DNA of 64,000 nt from CAYYDE01 sp964470525 (GTDB lineage: Bacteria > Patescibacteriota > Gracilibacteria > BD1-5 > UBA6164), in NCBI GenBank assembly GCA_964470525.1, contig CAYYDE010000001.1:1-64000 (forward strand), written 5' to 3'. The position numbers were made by a program, and so were the translations under genes. Of the stretch, positions 1-11,161 are shown piece after piece. The notes beneath the pieces were generated by a model. The model was not told the DNA's origin, made no database searches, and saw nothing but the letters and a program-made list of their open reading frames with translations. Position 1 is the stretch's first letter. Each line of letters opens with the position of its first letter.

Positions 1-1478
1 GTCATTCCACCTTTTCCATCTGGTACCGGAATCATCGGGATATTTGCTGGCCCTTTTTGGATAATTTGTCCAATACTTTGACCAAATTGGTAAATTGGTT
101 CTACTACTTGTTTTGTAATTTCAGAAGTTCTGAGTGCTGCCATCACCCCAAGCCATAAAAACATAAGAGCAAAGAATTGTCCAATAAGAGTTCATATACT
201 TCCTTTAAATAGTTTTGTAGTTTCTGATGTTTCACTCCCTCATTCACTATCCACAATAGAACCATTCCAACAAATAGTAAATACCTTCAATCAAGGACTA
301 AAACAATCCTCGATAACACCCTGTTGAGTATTTTGTTGAAATGAATTACTTGCTACCTTTAAAAATAAAAATCAAAATGCAAGTGCGGCTGATACATAAA
401 CTGGTACCATTGCAAGAGAGATAAGTTCTTTAAAATTAAAATATTTCACAACTCATTCTCATCCTCCATCTTTTCATTTTCCAAAGAAATATAAAAGTCC
501 AAATAAAGGAGATAACATAGCATACATCCAAAGCCAAACAATTCTCACGAATAGTGCAAATCACAAAGCTAAAAGTAAGAGTGTATACACTACAAAGATT
601 ACAACAGCAAATAAATGTTTAAAAAGTATCTGCCAAAAATCATTTATTCATTCTATTGTATCTCATACAAATAGTCTATCTGCTTGATCTATTTTCATCA
701 CTCCATAGCTGTAAATATACAGAATTCATAATGGAGAAGATTTTTGGTTTGTAAGAATCTCTGAAATGGTCATTGCTTTTTTGTCTTGTTTTGATCATGG
801 AATTTTTGAGTCTGTAGGAGATTCAGCATTACATGTTATCGTATAATTCATATTTCAAATATCTCAACCTTGAGCACGAGTATTAATTTGATATCAATGT
901 TCACATACCTCTACTTTAAAATCTCCCGTAGCCAGACCTCACTCTTTTATAATATCATTAAAATCATTATACGGTATTGATAGAACTGCTGTTGTTAAAA
1001 CACTTGATACTGAAATAACAAACTGTACAATAAACCATGAAAATGGTACTATCAACACTCAAACAATAAATTTTGGAATTGCTTGTTTGAGTTTATAGGT
1101 TTCTCCATCTTTTCAAATAATATTCATCAAAGCAATCCATACAAAAATCATTGCAAAGGCAAAATACACTAAATTTGATACAAGTATCCAAATCCTTTTC
1201 ATCATATCTCCAATTCAAATCAATGATCCATTTGTCCATTCTGGAGATAAAAACCATCCAACAAGATTTGTAAAAAGTGTCATGATAACAGCTAAAAATT
1301 GAAAAAAAAGTTGTGCTGTTTGAATTTTTGCTTTCGCTTCTTCTGGTGCTGGTCAAGAAGCTGTCACTGCCCATACTCCATCTCCCATCAAAACAAACAA
1401 AATCGTCACTCAACAACCATACAAAAATTTCTTTTTATTTCTTCCTAAAAATGTCAAAATACTTGAAAATAATTTCAT
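1..1478 (-). CDS. Multipass membrane protein, partial (possibly VirB6/TrbL-like)
   Basis: The gene runs off the left edge; at least 492 codons are open with UGA as Gly. The ATG at 1478 begins a short basic stretch and a hydrophobic signal or anchor segment ending in VWAVTASG. Several long hydrophobic segments follow (about residues 50-75, 100-125, 145-170, and more after residue 290), separated by a hydrophilic middle containing a few Cys. This topology resembles channel-like inner-membrane proteins of type IV secretion machinery (VirB6/TrbL), but I see no diagnostic motif, so the family is inference only. It is divergently arranged with the DUF4153 gene. Confidence 0.55.
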
Positions 1479-1663
1479 ATATATTTTTTTAAATCTAAAA
1501 TCTTGAAACCATTGTATCACACTTTTTTTAAAAATACAAAAAAAATGCATTCTTTTTGCAAAAATTCTTTAAAAAATAAAAATATTTTTATTTGCATATT
1601 TCAGAAAAAATATATCATATAAAATAGGTGTATAAACCTCTTTTATTTCATAAATTCTCAATT

Positions 1664-3601
1664 ATGGAAAAGAAAAAATTTTTTCATATAGGAAATATCG
1701 TTCAAGCTCTTGAAAAAACAGTAAGACGTTTCCCTATTTGAAGCATTTTAGCACTTGCTGTATGTAGTCTCATTTTTTATCAAATTCATGATGGAAATGG
1801 ATATATCATCCTACTCAATACCACTATTACTGCTATTGTATGTTTTTTTCTTTCGGTTGGAGTAACACTTTTTGCTGAAAGTAAATCATGGGAAATCAAA
1901 AAACATTTTTTCTCTCAAATTGGTGTATTTATTTTTGGATGATTATTTTATATAAGTTTGTGATATGATGGTTTTCAATCGTTTGAAAACATGTTACAAA
2001 TATTTCTTACTCTTTTTGGGTTTTGTGCATTTTTGTTTTCTGCTGCTTTTATAAAAGATTATTTTTGAAAAACATATGAAAATACTTCATATCAAAGTTA
2101 TTTTTTGCACATATTTTGGAATATTTTGATGAGTGGAATTGTAGGTTGAGTACTTACTTTGGGTTGAATTATAGCCATTTGAAGTGTTCACGCATTATTT
2201 GATATACAAAATTTTTCATATAGTTTTTATGAATATTGGGCAGCTTTAAGTTTGAGTTTCTTTGCTCCTATGTATTTTTTAGCAAATATTCCAACTCACG
2301 AAGTACAAAAAGATTTATGATCTCATCATAGTTTTTCTGATTTTCTCATTCGTTTTATTGCTATCCCTTTTATTTATCTCTATTTTATCATTTTATATTT
2401 ATATAGTATAAAAGTATTAAGTAATTTTTGAGATTGGCCAAAATGAATTATCTCTTGGATGGTAATTGGATTTTCTGTATTTTGATACATAATATATATT
2501 TTCAGTTATCATCTTCATGAAAAAAATATTCTTGTTCGATATTTTAGAAATTGCTTTCCATATATAGTTTTTCCTCAAATTGCTATGTTATTTTATGCAA
2601 TTTATCTCAGAATCGCACAATATGACGTCACGATAAATAGGTATTTAATCGTAATATTTTGAATATGGCTGTGTATTATAAGTTTATTTTTTATTATTTC
2701 TAGAAAAAAACCACTTATTTTTATTCCAACCAGTCTCATTATTATTATCAGTATCATCAGTATTGGTCCATGGTGAGTGTTTTCATATCCTGAATCAAGA
2801 CAATATTCTCAACTCATGAAAGATCTTTCTCAAGCGAATATATACCAAAATGGAACTATTGTTCCACTACAAACAGGAAATGAAATTTCTCCTGATATGT
2901 CAAACCAAATTTATGATAGAATCAGATATCTCTGTAATCAAGAATGATGTGAAACAATAAAAACATTGTTTGATACTCAAATTCGTGAATATTATGCAAC
3001 TGAAAAAATGGACTTCACAGATGGATATGGAAAAAAATGTAGCGAACTTTGAGGATGTGAATATATTGCAAAAACTGCATCAAATTGGGATGTTGTATAT
3101 GCTGTAACAGAAACAATTAAAGTAACATATTATTCAAAACAAAAAAGTGTTTCTCCTCTCTTAAATTTTTATACGGAAGGTTCTCATTTTCCTCTTCAAA
3201 TTTGAGGATATGATGTAATTGGAAATATTTATTGAGAACAATTCAAATCAACTCCTCAAAATACAAATGGAGAACAAATTACACAAGAAGCAAAAAATAC
3301 TGATAACTTATCTGTAAAAATAAATATTCTCAATCGTACTGCTCATATAGAAGAAAACAATGAAATAGTACAAAATATTGATATATGAGAATTTTTAGAT
3401 ACATTGGCTTCTCAAGAAGATCCAACTTTCAAACAATCAACTCCACATGCCTACATGACTTATGAATTTGAATGATCTCCATACAGTGGAAAATTTCTAT
3501 TCACATATATCACTTTAATCAATCCAGAAGCACCAGAAGCTCTCACTCTTGATAGCTGATATTATATTGGAGTAGATGGAATTTTCTTACTAAATAAATA
3601 A
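1664..3601 (+). CDS. DUF4153-family multipass membrane protein
   Basis: 645 aa. The first ~380 residues are about ten hydrophobic segments; the rest is a soluble, probably extracytoplasmic region. The stretch YDVTINRYLIVIFGIWL resembles the conserved core of DUF4153 membrane proteins, which usually reads T-E-N-R-Y at this place. The function of DUF4153 is unknown. Many in-frame UGA codons fall where Gly is plausible. The next gene starts 23 bp downstream on the same strand, so the two may be cotranscribed. No Shine-Dalgarno sequence is evident. Confidence 0.65.
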
Positions 3602-3624
3602 TTTTATATTTTTACATAAACCGT

Positions 3625-4743
3625 ATGAACAAAATATTTCTCTTTCTGATTTTTGCTTGTATTCCACTTATTTCTCTTGCTCAAGAAACAACAGATGTTG
3701 TAGAACAAAGTATTCAAGCAATGATTCAAAATGTACAAGAATACACACTCAGTGCTTTATGAGAGCAACAACAACTTCTTTGAATAGAAAATCTCAAAGC
3801 ACTTCAAGAAAGAACAATCGATCTCAAAACAAAAATTCAAGCAATGGAACCAACACAGAAAAATCAAAAATATCTTTCCATGTTGAATGAAGTTCTGATT
3901 TCCATTGAAGAAAATACTCAAAAATTAGAACTGAGTCTTGATAGAGATATAGAAAAACTCAAACAAGATTTAGAAACTTTTGAAATCATTGTTTCTCGTG
4001 TGAATCATAAAGAACCAGAACTTCATACTACTTTATCTATTTATGAAGGATCAAAATTTGGATGTGATGGAATAGAAAGTGTTATGAAAGAAGAAACATA
4101 TGACTTTTTTGCTTGGAATAGTTGTATTTTTCAAAATAATCAACTCACATTTTATCTTCTTTCAGGAACAAATACAAATTCTTGAGCATATCAATATGAA
4201 TTATTTCACCTCAACTATGATGAATGACTCAAACAAAAAAAACATATTGAGTCTGGAACAGGAATTACTCAAAAAAATATCTTAGAAAAAAATATCATTT
4301 TTAGAAATATTCCTGAATATTTTTCTTATATTCAAAGTTTTCAGCAACCAGAAACACCTCAAATGCCATCTGAAACAACTCCAACTCAAGAATCATCAAC
4401 ATCTTCTCCAAATGAAGGAAAAGAAATCATTCCTTCAAGTCAACCTCTTGAATGAAGCATTACACAAACCTATTCTGGAGAAAAAGTATGATGTGAAAGT
4501 GCACAAACACTTGCAAACCAAAGATATAGTTGGGCTGCATGGAATCGTTGTGATGTAAAAAATAATATTTTAACTCTCTATGTTTTGGGACTCGTTGACG
4601 AAACAGCTCAAAGTTATATTTATGAAAAACATACCATAAATTTCACTACAAAAACAAAACTCATTGAATATTTAGAAAGTGGAGTTGGTGTACATAAATG
4701 AAATTTGATAGAAAAAAATAGAGGACTCCGTACAAAGTACTAA
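3625..4743 (+). CDS. Secreted coiled-coil protein of unknown function
   Basis: 372 aa. An N-terminal signal peptide is clear (MNKIFLFLIFACIPLISLAQ). Residues ~25-125 are rich in Q, E, K and L and likely form a coiled coil. Two similar segments follow, each with a Cys, a W-A-x-W/N-x-C pattern (AWNSC and AWNRC) and a block ending in an ESG-x-G motif followed by a conserved N-x-x-E-K-N; they look like an internal duplication separated by a P/T/S-rich linker. I recognise no named domain. The context (DUF4153 upstream, its own terminator) suggests an envelope protein. Confidence 0.6.
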
Positions 4744-4774
4744 AAAACTTCATCAAAATGATGAAGTTTTTTTT
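4742..4774. terminator. Bidirectional intrinsic terminator
   Basis: Stem AAAAACTTCATCA / TGATGAAGTTTTT with A- and T-tracts on the two sides. It starts at the stop codon of the secreted-protein gene and ends just before the convergent mscS stop, so it can serve both. Confidence 0.85.
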
Positions 4775-4776
4775 GT

Positions 4777-5613
4777 TTATGATTTTTTTGATTCAGTAAT
4801 TTTTTCCACTGTTGAAGATATAATTGTTTCATTTGGGATCAAGATTTCTGTATTATTCTCTGTTTTTAACTTTAAATATGTTAATCAAATATCACTCACC
4901 ACTCATTTATTTGTTCCTATTGCAATAGTGTCTCCTATACGAAATGGCCTATTTACTATCACACTTACAGCACCAAACATATTTGCAACCGTTTTTTGTG
5001 AAGCCAAAGCAAGAGCCAATCATCAAATACCCGCTCATGTAATCAAAGCTGTAATATCATATCATAAATTTCATACTATTGTAATTCATCATACCACCCA
5101 TAAAAATACAACGATAAAATTTTTAATAATAGGAAAAATTTGTTTTGCCATAGGATCCGCTCTTTGTGTCTGAATTTGTTTAAATACACTTTGAATCAAA
5201 GATTGAATTAACAAAAGAAATATTACGATAAGAGAAACTCCAAAAAGTGTATCAATCAATGCTTCTAATTTTGCAGGAATTTGCGTTTGTTCTGGTAAAA
5301 TAAGTATTTGAAATACCACATACAAAGTAACAATATATTTTGCAGAACGGAAAAATTGTCATATCAATTCTCCTACTAATATTTTGTAAAGAAATTCTTT
5401 TTTTGAAACTCATTTATTATATAATTTCAAAACAAAATCCCCTATAAATCACACAATACTCCAAGCTAAAAATCATGCAAAAAGTGCATTGAGAAAAGGA
5501 ATAGTATTCTGAACTATACTATATTGAGTAAAAATTTCATGCCACTGAGGTTTTCCAAAAAAATAAAATAGAAAATAACACCCTCCTATCAAGAGAAAAA
5601 TAATATTTTTCAT
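4777..5613 (-). CDS. mscS: MscS-family mechanosensitive ion channel
   Basis: 278 aa, short for the family and with little C-terminal vestibule domain. N-terminal transmembrane helices are followed by the pore-helix signature GAGIGGLALALASQKTVANM (about residues 183-202) and the beta-domain core IVNRPFRIGDTI. The pore glycines are partly encoded by UGA, which is strong evidence for the recoding. The protein would release osmolytes through the inner membrane under hypo-osmotic shock. It is convergent with the preceding operon and appears to be a single-gene unit. Confidence 0.92.
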
Positions 5614-5673
5614 ATTTTTATACTTAGAAAATAAACATGTTCACTTTACTCATTATTTTATAGAATGCAATGG

Positions 5674-5746
5674 AAAAAGTAAAAAAATAAATTTATATAT
5701 TAAAAGTAAAAAAATAAATTTGACAAATCAATTTTTTAAGTATGAT
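5674..5746 (+). promoter_or_regulatory. Promoter with upstream direct repeats
   Basis: A consensus -35 TTGACA (5720-5725) is followed by a -10-like TATGAT (5741-5746). Just upstream, a ~20-bp A-rich unit (AAAAGTAAAAAAATAAATTT) occurs twice, near 5675 and 5703, in direct orientation. The repeats could be activator sites or an AT-rich UP element. This is a stronger promoter than most in the window. Confidence 0.5.
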
Positions 5747-5786
5747 AAATATACATATTTACCATCTCAAATGTAGGAGGGAGAAT

Positions 5787-6545
5787 ATGAATTTCTTTGA
5801 TAGATTATATCTCTTTCCGGAGTTTATGATCATTGGAATTGTGTTATTTTGTCTTGTAGTACTTTCAATTCTTGGTAGTATTGTTTGGCTTATGAAAATA
5901 AGTGAAATTCATGCTATGAAGAAATGGAGAAACAACTTTCAACAAAATGAGGAAAAAGTTATGTCTTTATTTGATGAAGCATTGGGTAACTCCCAGAAAC
6001 CTATTTCCAAATCAACCGGTATTCAACGTGATATTTTGACGCAAGGAATTTCTCATTCCATGCAATTGGGAAAAAATATTGCTGATCGGATTGCAGCATT
6101 AGGAATACAAAAAGGGTTACAATCATCGACAACCGAAATGGAAAATGTCATAAAAGACATTGATGCAAACTTGGAACTCGAAGAACAAGTGTATCAAGAG
6201 CAAGTTCAGGCGAGTTTGACTTCAGACCAGCCAACAACAACTACTACTGATACACCATTGCCAGAAACAAATGACATTCCTGTAGACAATCTAACAAACG
6301 TGAATCAATTTGTTCACGTAAGTCAGGTGCAAGAAGCGGAATTTGTGAAAGCACAATTGCAAAAATACCCATGTGTGCCTCCACAATTTGCGTCTTCTTC
6401 TCTTGATGTTGCTGGTGAGTGGGAATTTCATTCCCTTCCATCAGGATTGATAAGCACGTTAAAACAGATTTTCCGATCAAAAGCAAACCGTAGTGACGCT
6501 ACTGATACGGAAAAGCGTATCGATGCATTCTTACAAAAATTGTAA
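5787..6545 (+). CDS. Membrane-anchored protein of unknown function, likely foreign
   Basis: 252 aa from the ATG at 5787, chosen because a perfect Shine-Dalgarno AGGAGGG lies 6 bp upstream; an ATG at 5742 is in frame but lacks one. One N-terminal transmembrane helix (residues ~12-38), a charged helical region, a Thr-rich linker (TTTTTDT, ~residue 150) and a soluble C-terminal domain. No family recognised. It is odd here: GC rises to about 40% in the second half, all 10 glycines are GGN and none UGA, and it has a strong promoter, strong SD and its own terminator. I infer recent acquisition from a standard-code bacterium. Confidence 0.8.
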   Translation: MNFFDRLYLFPEFMIIGIVLFCLVVLSILGSIVWLMKISEIHAMKKWRNNFQQNEEKVMSLFDEALGNSQKPISKSTGIQRDILTQGISHSMQLGKNIADRIAALGIQKGLQSSTTEMENVIKDIDANLELEEQVYQEQVQASLTSDQPTTTTTDTPLPETNDIPVDNLTNVNQFVHVSQVQEAEFVKAQLQKYPCVPPQFASSSLDVAGEWEFHSLPSGLISTLKQIFRSKANRSDATDTEKRIDAFLQKL

Positions 6546-6562
6546 TGATACATCTGCTGTGA

Positions 6563-6593
6563 GAAAACCCTCCATTGAGGGTTTCTTTTTTTT
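6563..6593 (+). terminator. Intrinsic terminator
   Basis: Stem AAACCCTC / GAGGGTTT with a 4-nt loop, followed by a run of eight T. It is more GC-rich than the other terminators here, in keeping with the foreign look of the gene it ends. Confidence 0.85.
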
Positions 6594-6648
6594 GTATTTT
6601 TTGAAAAAATATGATATCATTACATAAATATATTTTAAAAATGCTATT

Positions 6649-7515
6649 ATGACAGAAAATCCAATAAATTATGTAGAAATACATACTCCTGAAAACACAG
6701 ATACAAAAGAGTCAAAGCTGTTTTTTGTTTGAGAAGATATACTTCAAAATTTACAAGAATCACTACAAAAAGAAACTTTTTCTCAAAAGTGTGACTTCTT
6801 AAATGAAAATTTAGAACAAGGTGTGATTCTTCAAAATGAAAGAGTATTTCATAGTTTTCTCAATCTTTTAGAAAAACATGAAATAATTGCTACATCACAA
6901 AATATTAAGTGGAATACTATATCTGATCCATTTTCATGACCTCTCACATTACAAAAAGAAAATAATACTATTTATGTATATCAAAAATGGAGAAATTTTG
7001 TATGAACACAAGGGCAAGATCCTATTCAAATAGGGATTATAGATACTCAATGAAATTATACAAAACAAATTGTTCCTCATGACTCTTACTATCATACAAA
7101 TGGGGCAAATTCATTTTCAGAATCCGAAACTGTTGATAATTGTACAATAAAGCAAAACTCAAATGTTCCCCTTATAGCATCTCCACTTGATCCAAACAAA
7201 AATTCTGAAAATATCACACAAAATCCTGAAGATCTATCTATAGAAACACCTGTTTTACAAGTATCAGAAACAGAAGTTCAAGAAAACATAGATTATACTA
7301 TTCAAAAAAATGATACTCTGTATCGTATTATTCGTAGCAAATATTGACTTGAAAATCAACAAAATACAGATGTTGCTAATATATTGAGTTTTTTGTCTTC
7401 CGAAAAACTGCTTGGTAATATTACCAATACAAATCAAATTCGCCCATGACAAAACATACAACTCCCAAAAACAATTCAAATAAAAAACAAAACTTTTACT
7501 CAAAAAGAAGAATAA
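6649..7515 (+). CDS. Protein with C-terminal LysM-like domain
   Basis: 288 aa, no signal peptide. The C-terminal ~70 residues fit the LysM pattern: DYTIQKNDTLYRIIRSKYGL, then a stretch with I-L, and a closing NQIRPGQNIQLPKT. LysM modules bind peptidoglycan N-acetylglucosamine. The N-terminal two thirds is Q/N-rich and unrecognised. UGA codons at VRPGQ-like and KYG positions agree with Gly. Start chosen as the first ATG after the upstream terminator. Confidence 0.6.
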
Positions 7516-7537
7516 TCTCCACATTATTCTTCTTTTT
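7507..7537 (+). terminator. Intrinsic terminator overlapping the stop codon
   Basis: Stem GAAGAATAAT / ATTATTCTTC with a 6-nt loop and a T-tract. The 5' arm includes the last two Glu codons and the TAA of the LysM-like gene. Confidence 0.8.
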
Positions 7538-7594
7538 CTTGAAAAAAATAAAAATTTTATTATAAATAACAAGATTTATTTTAATGACATATAT

Positions 7595-8293
7595 ATGATT
7601 AAGAATTTTTTCCTGAAACTTTTTTTTAACAATAAAATTATCACCCTCATTCGTATAATTTTTATCATAGCTCTTGCTATATGAGTCTATGAACAGAATT
7701 GGATTACTGTTTTTGTTACTTTGATTGCGTTATTTCTTACCTATTTTTATGTATTTTTTGAAAAGTATAATATTTTTCTGCCAAAAGAATTCGAAGTGAT
7801 TATTATGATCTTTATTTTTATTTCTCTTTTTTTATGAGAACTTCATAATTATTATGCAAAACTTGTTTGGCTTGATTCCCTACTTCATGCTTTTTCTGGA
7901 CTTGCTTTGGGATTTATAGGATTTTTAATTCTCTATATTTTTTATAAATCTTGAGAACTTCGCGCTCCGATTTGGACGATTGCTTTATTTGCGTTTTGTT
8001 TTTCTCTTGCACTTTGAGCTTTGTGGGAAATATTTGAATTTTTAATGGATGAATTTCTTGGTGCAAATATGCAAAAATCAAGATGACTTGAGCAAATAGA
8101 TGGAATTTTTGATACCAGACTTTGAGTCAAAGATACGATGATAGATTTGATACTTGATGCAACTTGAGCTTTGATAGCTTCTATAAGCTGATATTTTTAT
8201 TTAAAATGAGGAGAAAAAATGTGATTTTTTGGAAAACTCGTGAAAAAATTTGAAGAAGCAAATGAAAAATTATTTGAAAAATTTAAACTATAA
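7595..8293 (+). CDS. DUF2238/YjdF-like membrane protein
   Basis: 232 aa with about six hydrophobic segments. Conserved blocks typical of the DUF2238 (YjdF) family are visible: WLDSLLHAFSGLALGFIG, GALWEIFEFLMDEFLG, then a QxSRGLEQIDG-like segment and DTMIDLILDATGALI. The acidic DTMxDL motif lies before the last membrane helix. The family has no established function. A Lys/Glu-rich cytoplasmic tail (FGKLVKKFEEANEKLFEKF) follows the last helix. Several of the conserved Gly are UGA-encoded. Monocistronic, with a terminator on both sides. Confidence 0.65.
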
Positions 8294-8314
8294 TTTTTCT
8301 TCATACTTATAAAT

Positions 8315-8352
8315 AAAAAAGGAAGTATTTTAAAAAAACACTTCCTTTTTTA
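8315..8352 (+). terminator. Intrinsic terminator
   Basis: Stem AAAAAAGGAAGT / ACTTCCTTTTTT closing an A-rich loop, 20 bp after the stop of the DUF2238-like gene. Confidence 0.8.
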
Positions 8353-8419
8353 TAGTTTTTTTTGACTTTTTCTAAAAATCCCATACACTTCATCGGTATT
8401 TTAGAATTTGAGAAAAATT

Positions 8420-9571
8420 ATGGAAAAAAGATTAAAAATTATATTGTGAACCCTGTTCTTTGAAATGGTGAGTTTTGGTTTACTCATACCAATAACTCCA
8501 TTTATTATTCAAACGTATTGAGTGAGTGATCTCTTTGTATGAATTGCGTTTTCAATTTATTCAATAGGAACATTTTTTTGAGGAATGTATTTTGGGAAAT
8601 TATCTGATAAACTTTGAAGAAAAAAAGTACTTCTCATAACAATTTTTATTCATATTATTTGATATCTTCTCTTTAGTTTTGCTGGAAGTATTTTCATATT
8701 TTTGCTTGCCCGTCTTATTGCGTGAGTTGGAGGAAGTGGAATTTCTGTTGCACAAGCATATATTGCTGATATTTCTACTCCAGAAAACAGAGTAAAAAAT
8801 ATGGGACTTATGGGTGCTGTATTTGGATTAGGATTTTTATTTGGTCCTGTGATTTGAGGAACGCTTGCTGGTTTTTGAGAAAATCTCAATTTTATCGGTA
8901 TAGTGAGTGCTGCACTTTTGATATGAAATTATATTGTTGTCCATTTTTTCTTGGAAGATAGTGTCATAATGATTCCTGAAGTAAAACCAAAAGATACAAG
9001 AAGTTTACGTGAAAAATTCAAAGCAATTGATACGACTGTCCTTGCCATTTTAGGAGTGAGTTTTATTACGGCATTTGGTTTTTCTGGAATGCAATCAACG
9101 TTTCCACTTGTTATGGATGCAAGATTTGAATGGTGAGCGAAAGAAGTATGATATTTACTTGGTTTTATCTGAGTTTGTTCTGTTTTATATCAAGCTATTT
9201 GAATCAATCAAGTCAGAAAAATTTTAGATGAAAAAAAGATGATTTTATTTTGACTCATTTGTTTAGGAATTTCTTTTATACTGTTTGGGCAAAATCAATA
9301 TTTACTTCCTGTATTTTTTATCATTCCATTTTTTGCTATTTGATACGGTTCAATCAATCCAGCCATTGGAGCACTCTTATCAAAACTCAATCCAAAAAAT
9401 ATGGGAACAATTATGTGATACAACACTTCTAGTATGAGTTTAGGAAATATTTTTGGTCCTTTTGCTGCTGCTGGACTCTATGTTTTTGATAGTTCTTTTC
9501 CGTATGATTTATCAGCTGTATTTTTTGCAATTTCATTTGTAGTGACTTGGTTTTTGATACAGAGAAAATAA
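8420..9571 (+). CDS. MFS transporter, TetA/DHA1-like drug:H+ antiporter
   Basis: 383 aa, the usual length for a 12-helix MFS exporter. Motif A between helices 2 and 3 reads GKLSDKLGRKKVLL, with one motif Gly UGA-encoded. Helix 4 has ARLIAGVGGSGISVAQAYIA and helix 5 the antiporter motif C-like stretch GAVFGLGFLFGPVIGGTLAG. These features are typical of TetA/Bmr-like drug efflux in the inner membrane. The substrate cannot be read from sequence. Monocistronic. Confidence 0.9.
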
Positions 9572-9603
9572 AAAAGTTTGAAGTACACTCAGGATGACAA
9601 ACA

Positions 9604-9637
9604 AAAAACTCAATTTGAAAAAATTGAGTTTTTTTTA
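9604..9637. terminator. Bidirectional intrinsic terminator
   Basis: Stem AAAAAACTCAATTT / AAATTGAGTTTTTT between the convergent MFS and ogt genes. Confidence 0.85.
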
Positions 9638-10177
9638 CTATAAAGCAGTTCATTTTTTTGGAATGTGAAATTCTGAAATTTTACATCATTCGAGTTTCAA
9701 TAATTGAATTTTTTTATCAATTCCTCAAGCAAATCCAGTGAGATTTTTATTTGCTCCCACAACACGATGACACGGAATTATGAGAGAAATTTGATTGTGT
9801 CCTACGGCTCATCAAACGGCTTGGCTGGACATCGTTTGTTTTCACATTTTTTTGGCAACTTGTTTCGCTATTTCTCCATAAGTGAGCGTTTTTCCATAAG
9901 GAATTGACAGAAGAATTTCCCAAACATATTGTTTAAATTCTCAACCGATTGGTTTGAGAGAAAGTTCTTTTATTGATGGATTTTTTCATTGAAAATATGC
10001 ATCTAACCACTCAAATATTTTTTTGAAAATTGGAAGATCAGATTTTGTGATTATTTCTTCTTTGAGAGAATATTGAAAATATTTTTGTCATTCTATCCAG
10101 AGTCAGACGAGATTTTCACCATCACTTGCGAGGGTAAGTTTTCATATGGGTGAGGTGTAGGTTGTTTGGTAGAGCAT
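9638..10177 (-). CDS. ogt: Methylated-DNA--protein-cysteine methyltransferase
   Basis: 179 aa. The active-site motif IIPCHRVVGANKN is at residues ~133-145 with acceptor Cys136. The DNA-binding helix region is SSQAVGGAVGHNQI (a Gly pair here is UGA-UGA), preceded by IPYGKTLTYGEIA, as in Ogt/MGMT. The protein removes O6-alkyl groups from guanine by suicide transfer to its own cysteine. The start ATG at 10177 gives the usual MLYQTTYTSPIGKLTLASDG-type N-terminus of the family. Confidence 0.95.
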
Positions 10178-10524
10178 GGGAGAGGTGTTATGGAGTAATT
10201 GGAAGTATTATATTTGGAAACAGATTTTTTGAAAGTTTTAACATAAATATTGGATATTCAATTCAAGTTTAAGTGTTATATTCTCTCTTTAAGTGATTTT
10301 CAACAAAAACTTTTTATATTCTTATTTAACATTTATTTTAATCATGATCTTGCTGGAATTATTCATAAAACTTTCATTGTGTAATTAAAGTTATAGTATC
10401 AAAAAGTAATAAACATTTATTGAGAAAGCTATATATATTTCATAATACATATTTTTTTTCAGTTCAAGTTTTTTTTCTAAGAAAATATCATTTATAAGAT
10501 TGTAAATTAAAAAATTATTAATCT
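10178..10524. other. Non-coding gap before recombinase relic
   Basis: AT-rich sequence with no supportable gene. The right part (from ~10385) may still hold eroded zinc-ribbon coding sequence of the downstream recombinase relic, but stops in all frames prevent a firm claim. Confidence 0.4.
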
Positions 10525-11131
10525 CATAAAGATATTTGATAAAAATATTTATCTCTATACTATTCCTAAAGAATTTCAAGAAGATATAAAATCTGCGATT
10601 TACGACTATCATAATTCACAATTGATAGGAAACACAAGAAAGTAAAAAAGAAATGCAAAAAACGATAAATAACCTTGAAATTAAACAAAGATGATACATT
10701 GATATGAGAGCAAATTGAGAACTCAAACATAACGAGTTTATTGAGTTAAAAAATTGAATTACAAATGAAATTATAAATCTCAGAAATAGACTCAATGAAA
10801 TTCAAAGATTAGATCAAGAAATACTCTCAAAAATGAGTTATTGAGTGGAACTACTTGTAAACCTATCTGATAAGCGGAAAACATTAAATAATGGTGATAA
10901 GCTCTCTATCATAGATACCCTAATAATGGAACTAGTTATAGACAAAGAAAAAATGGCTTTCATAAGAGAAAAACCATTGTTTCAATTCATCAGAAATTTT
11001 AATAAGTTTCATTTGGTGGGACAAACAAGACACTCGTCTAACTTTTTACAAAATCATGTTTGAGAATAAATATGAAGTTGTGAAGATTTATGAGAATATT
11101 AGGAGAATTATTTTGCAAATTGGAGAACTAA
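10525..11131 (+). pseudogene. Serine recombinase C-terminal remnant
   Basis: Two adjacent frames encode parts of one protein. The first ends ...YTIPKEFQEDIKSAIYDYHN, then a frameshift near 10630 moves coding to the frame that reads ETQESKKEMQ and continues through a long coiled coil to LSDKRKTLNNGDKLSIIDTL and FIREKPLFQFIRN, stopping at 11069. A third frame to about 11131 reads like the expected last helix (YEVVKIYENIRRI). The pattern RANGELKHNEFIELKN is typical of the large serine recombinase coiled-coil region. The catalytic N-terminus is missing. I read it as a dead integrase marking an old insertion. Confidence 0.6.
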
Positions 11132-11160
11132 AAAACTAGAACGAATGTTCTAGTTTTTTA
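11130..11160. terminator. Intrinsic terminator
   Basis: Stem AAAAAACTAGAAC / GTTCTAGTTTTTT with loop GAAT, between the recombinase relic and the convergent hsdR gene; symmetric, so it can work on both strands. Confidence 0.85.
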
Positions 11161-11161
11161 G

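Noticed and set aside
5742..5786. Upstream in-frame start for the 252-aa gene
   Set aside because: The ATG at 5742 lies within the promoter region and lacks a ribosome site, while the ATG at 5787 follows AGGAGGG.
7264..7572. 102-codon minus-strand frame
   Set aside because: Antisense to the LysM-like gene and crossing its terminator; shadow frame.
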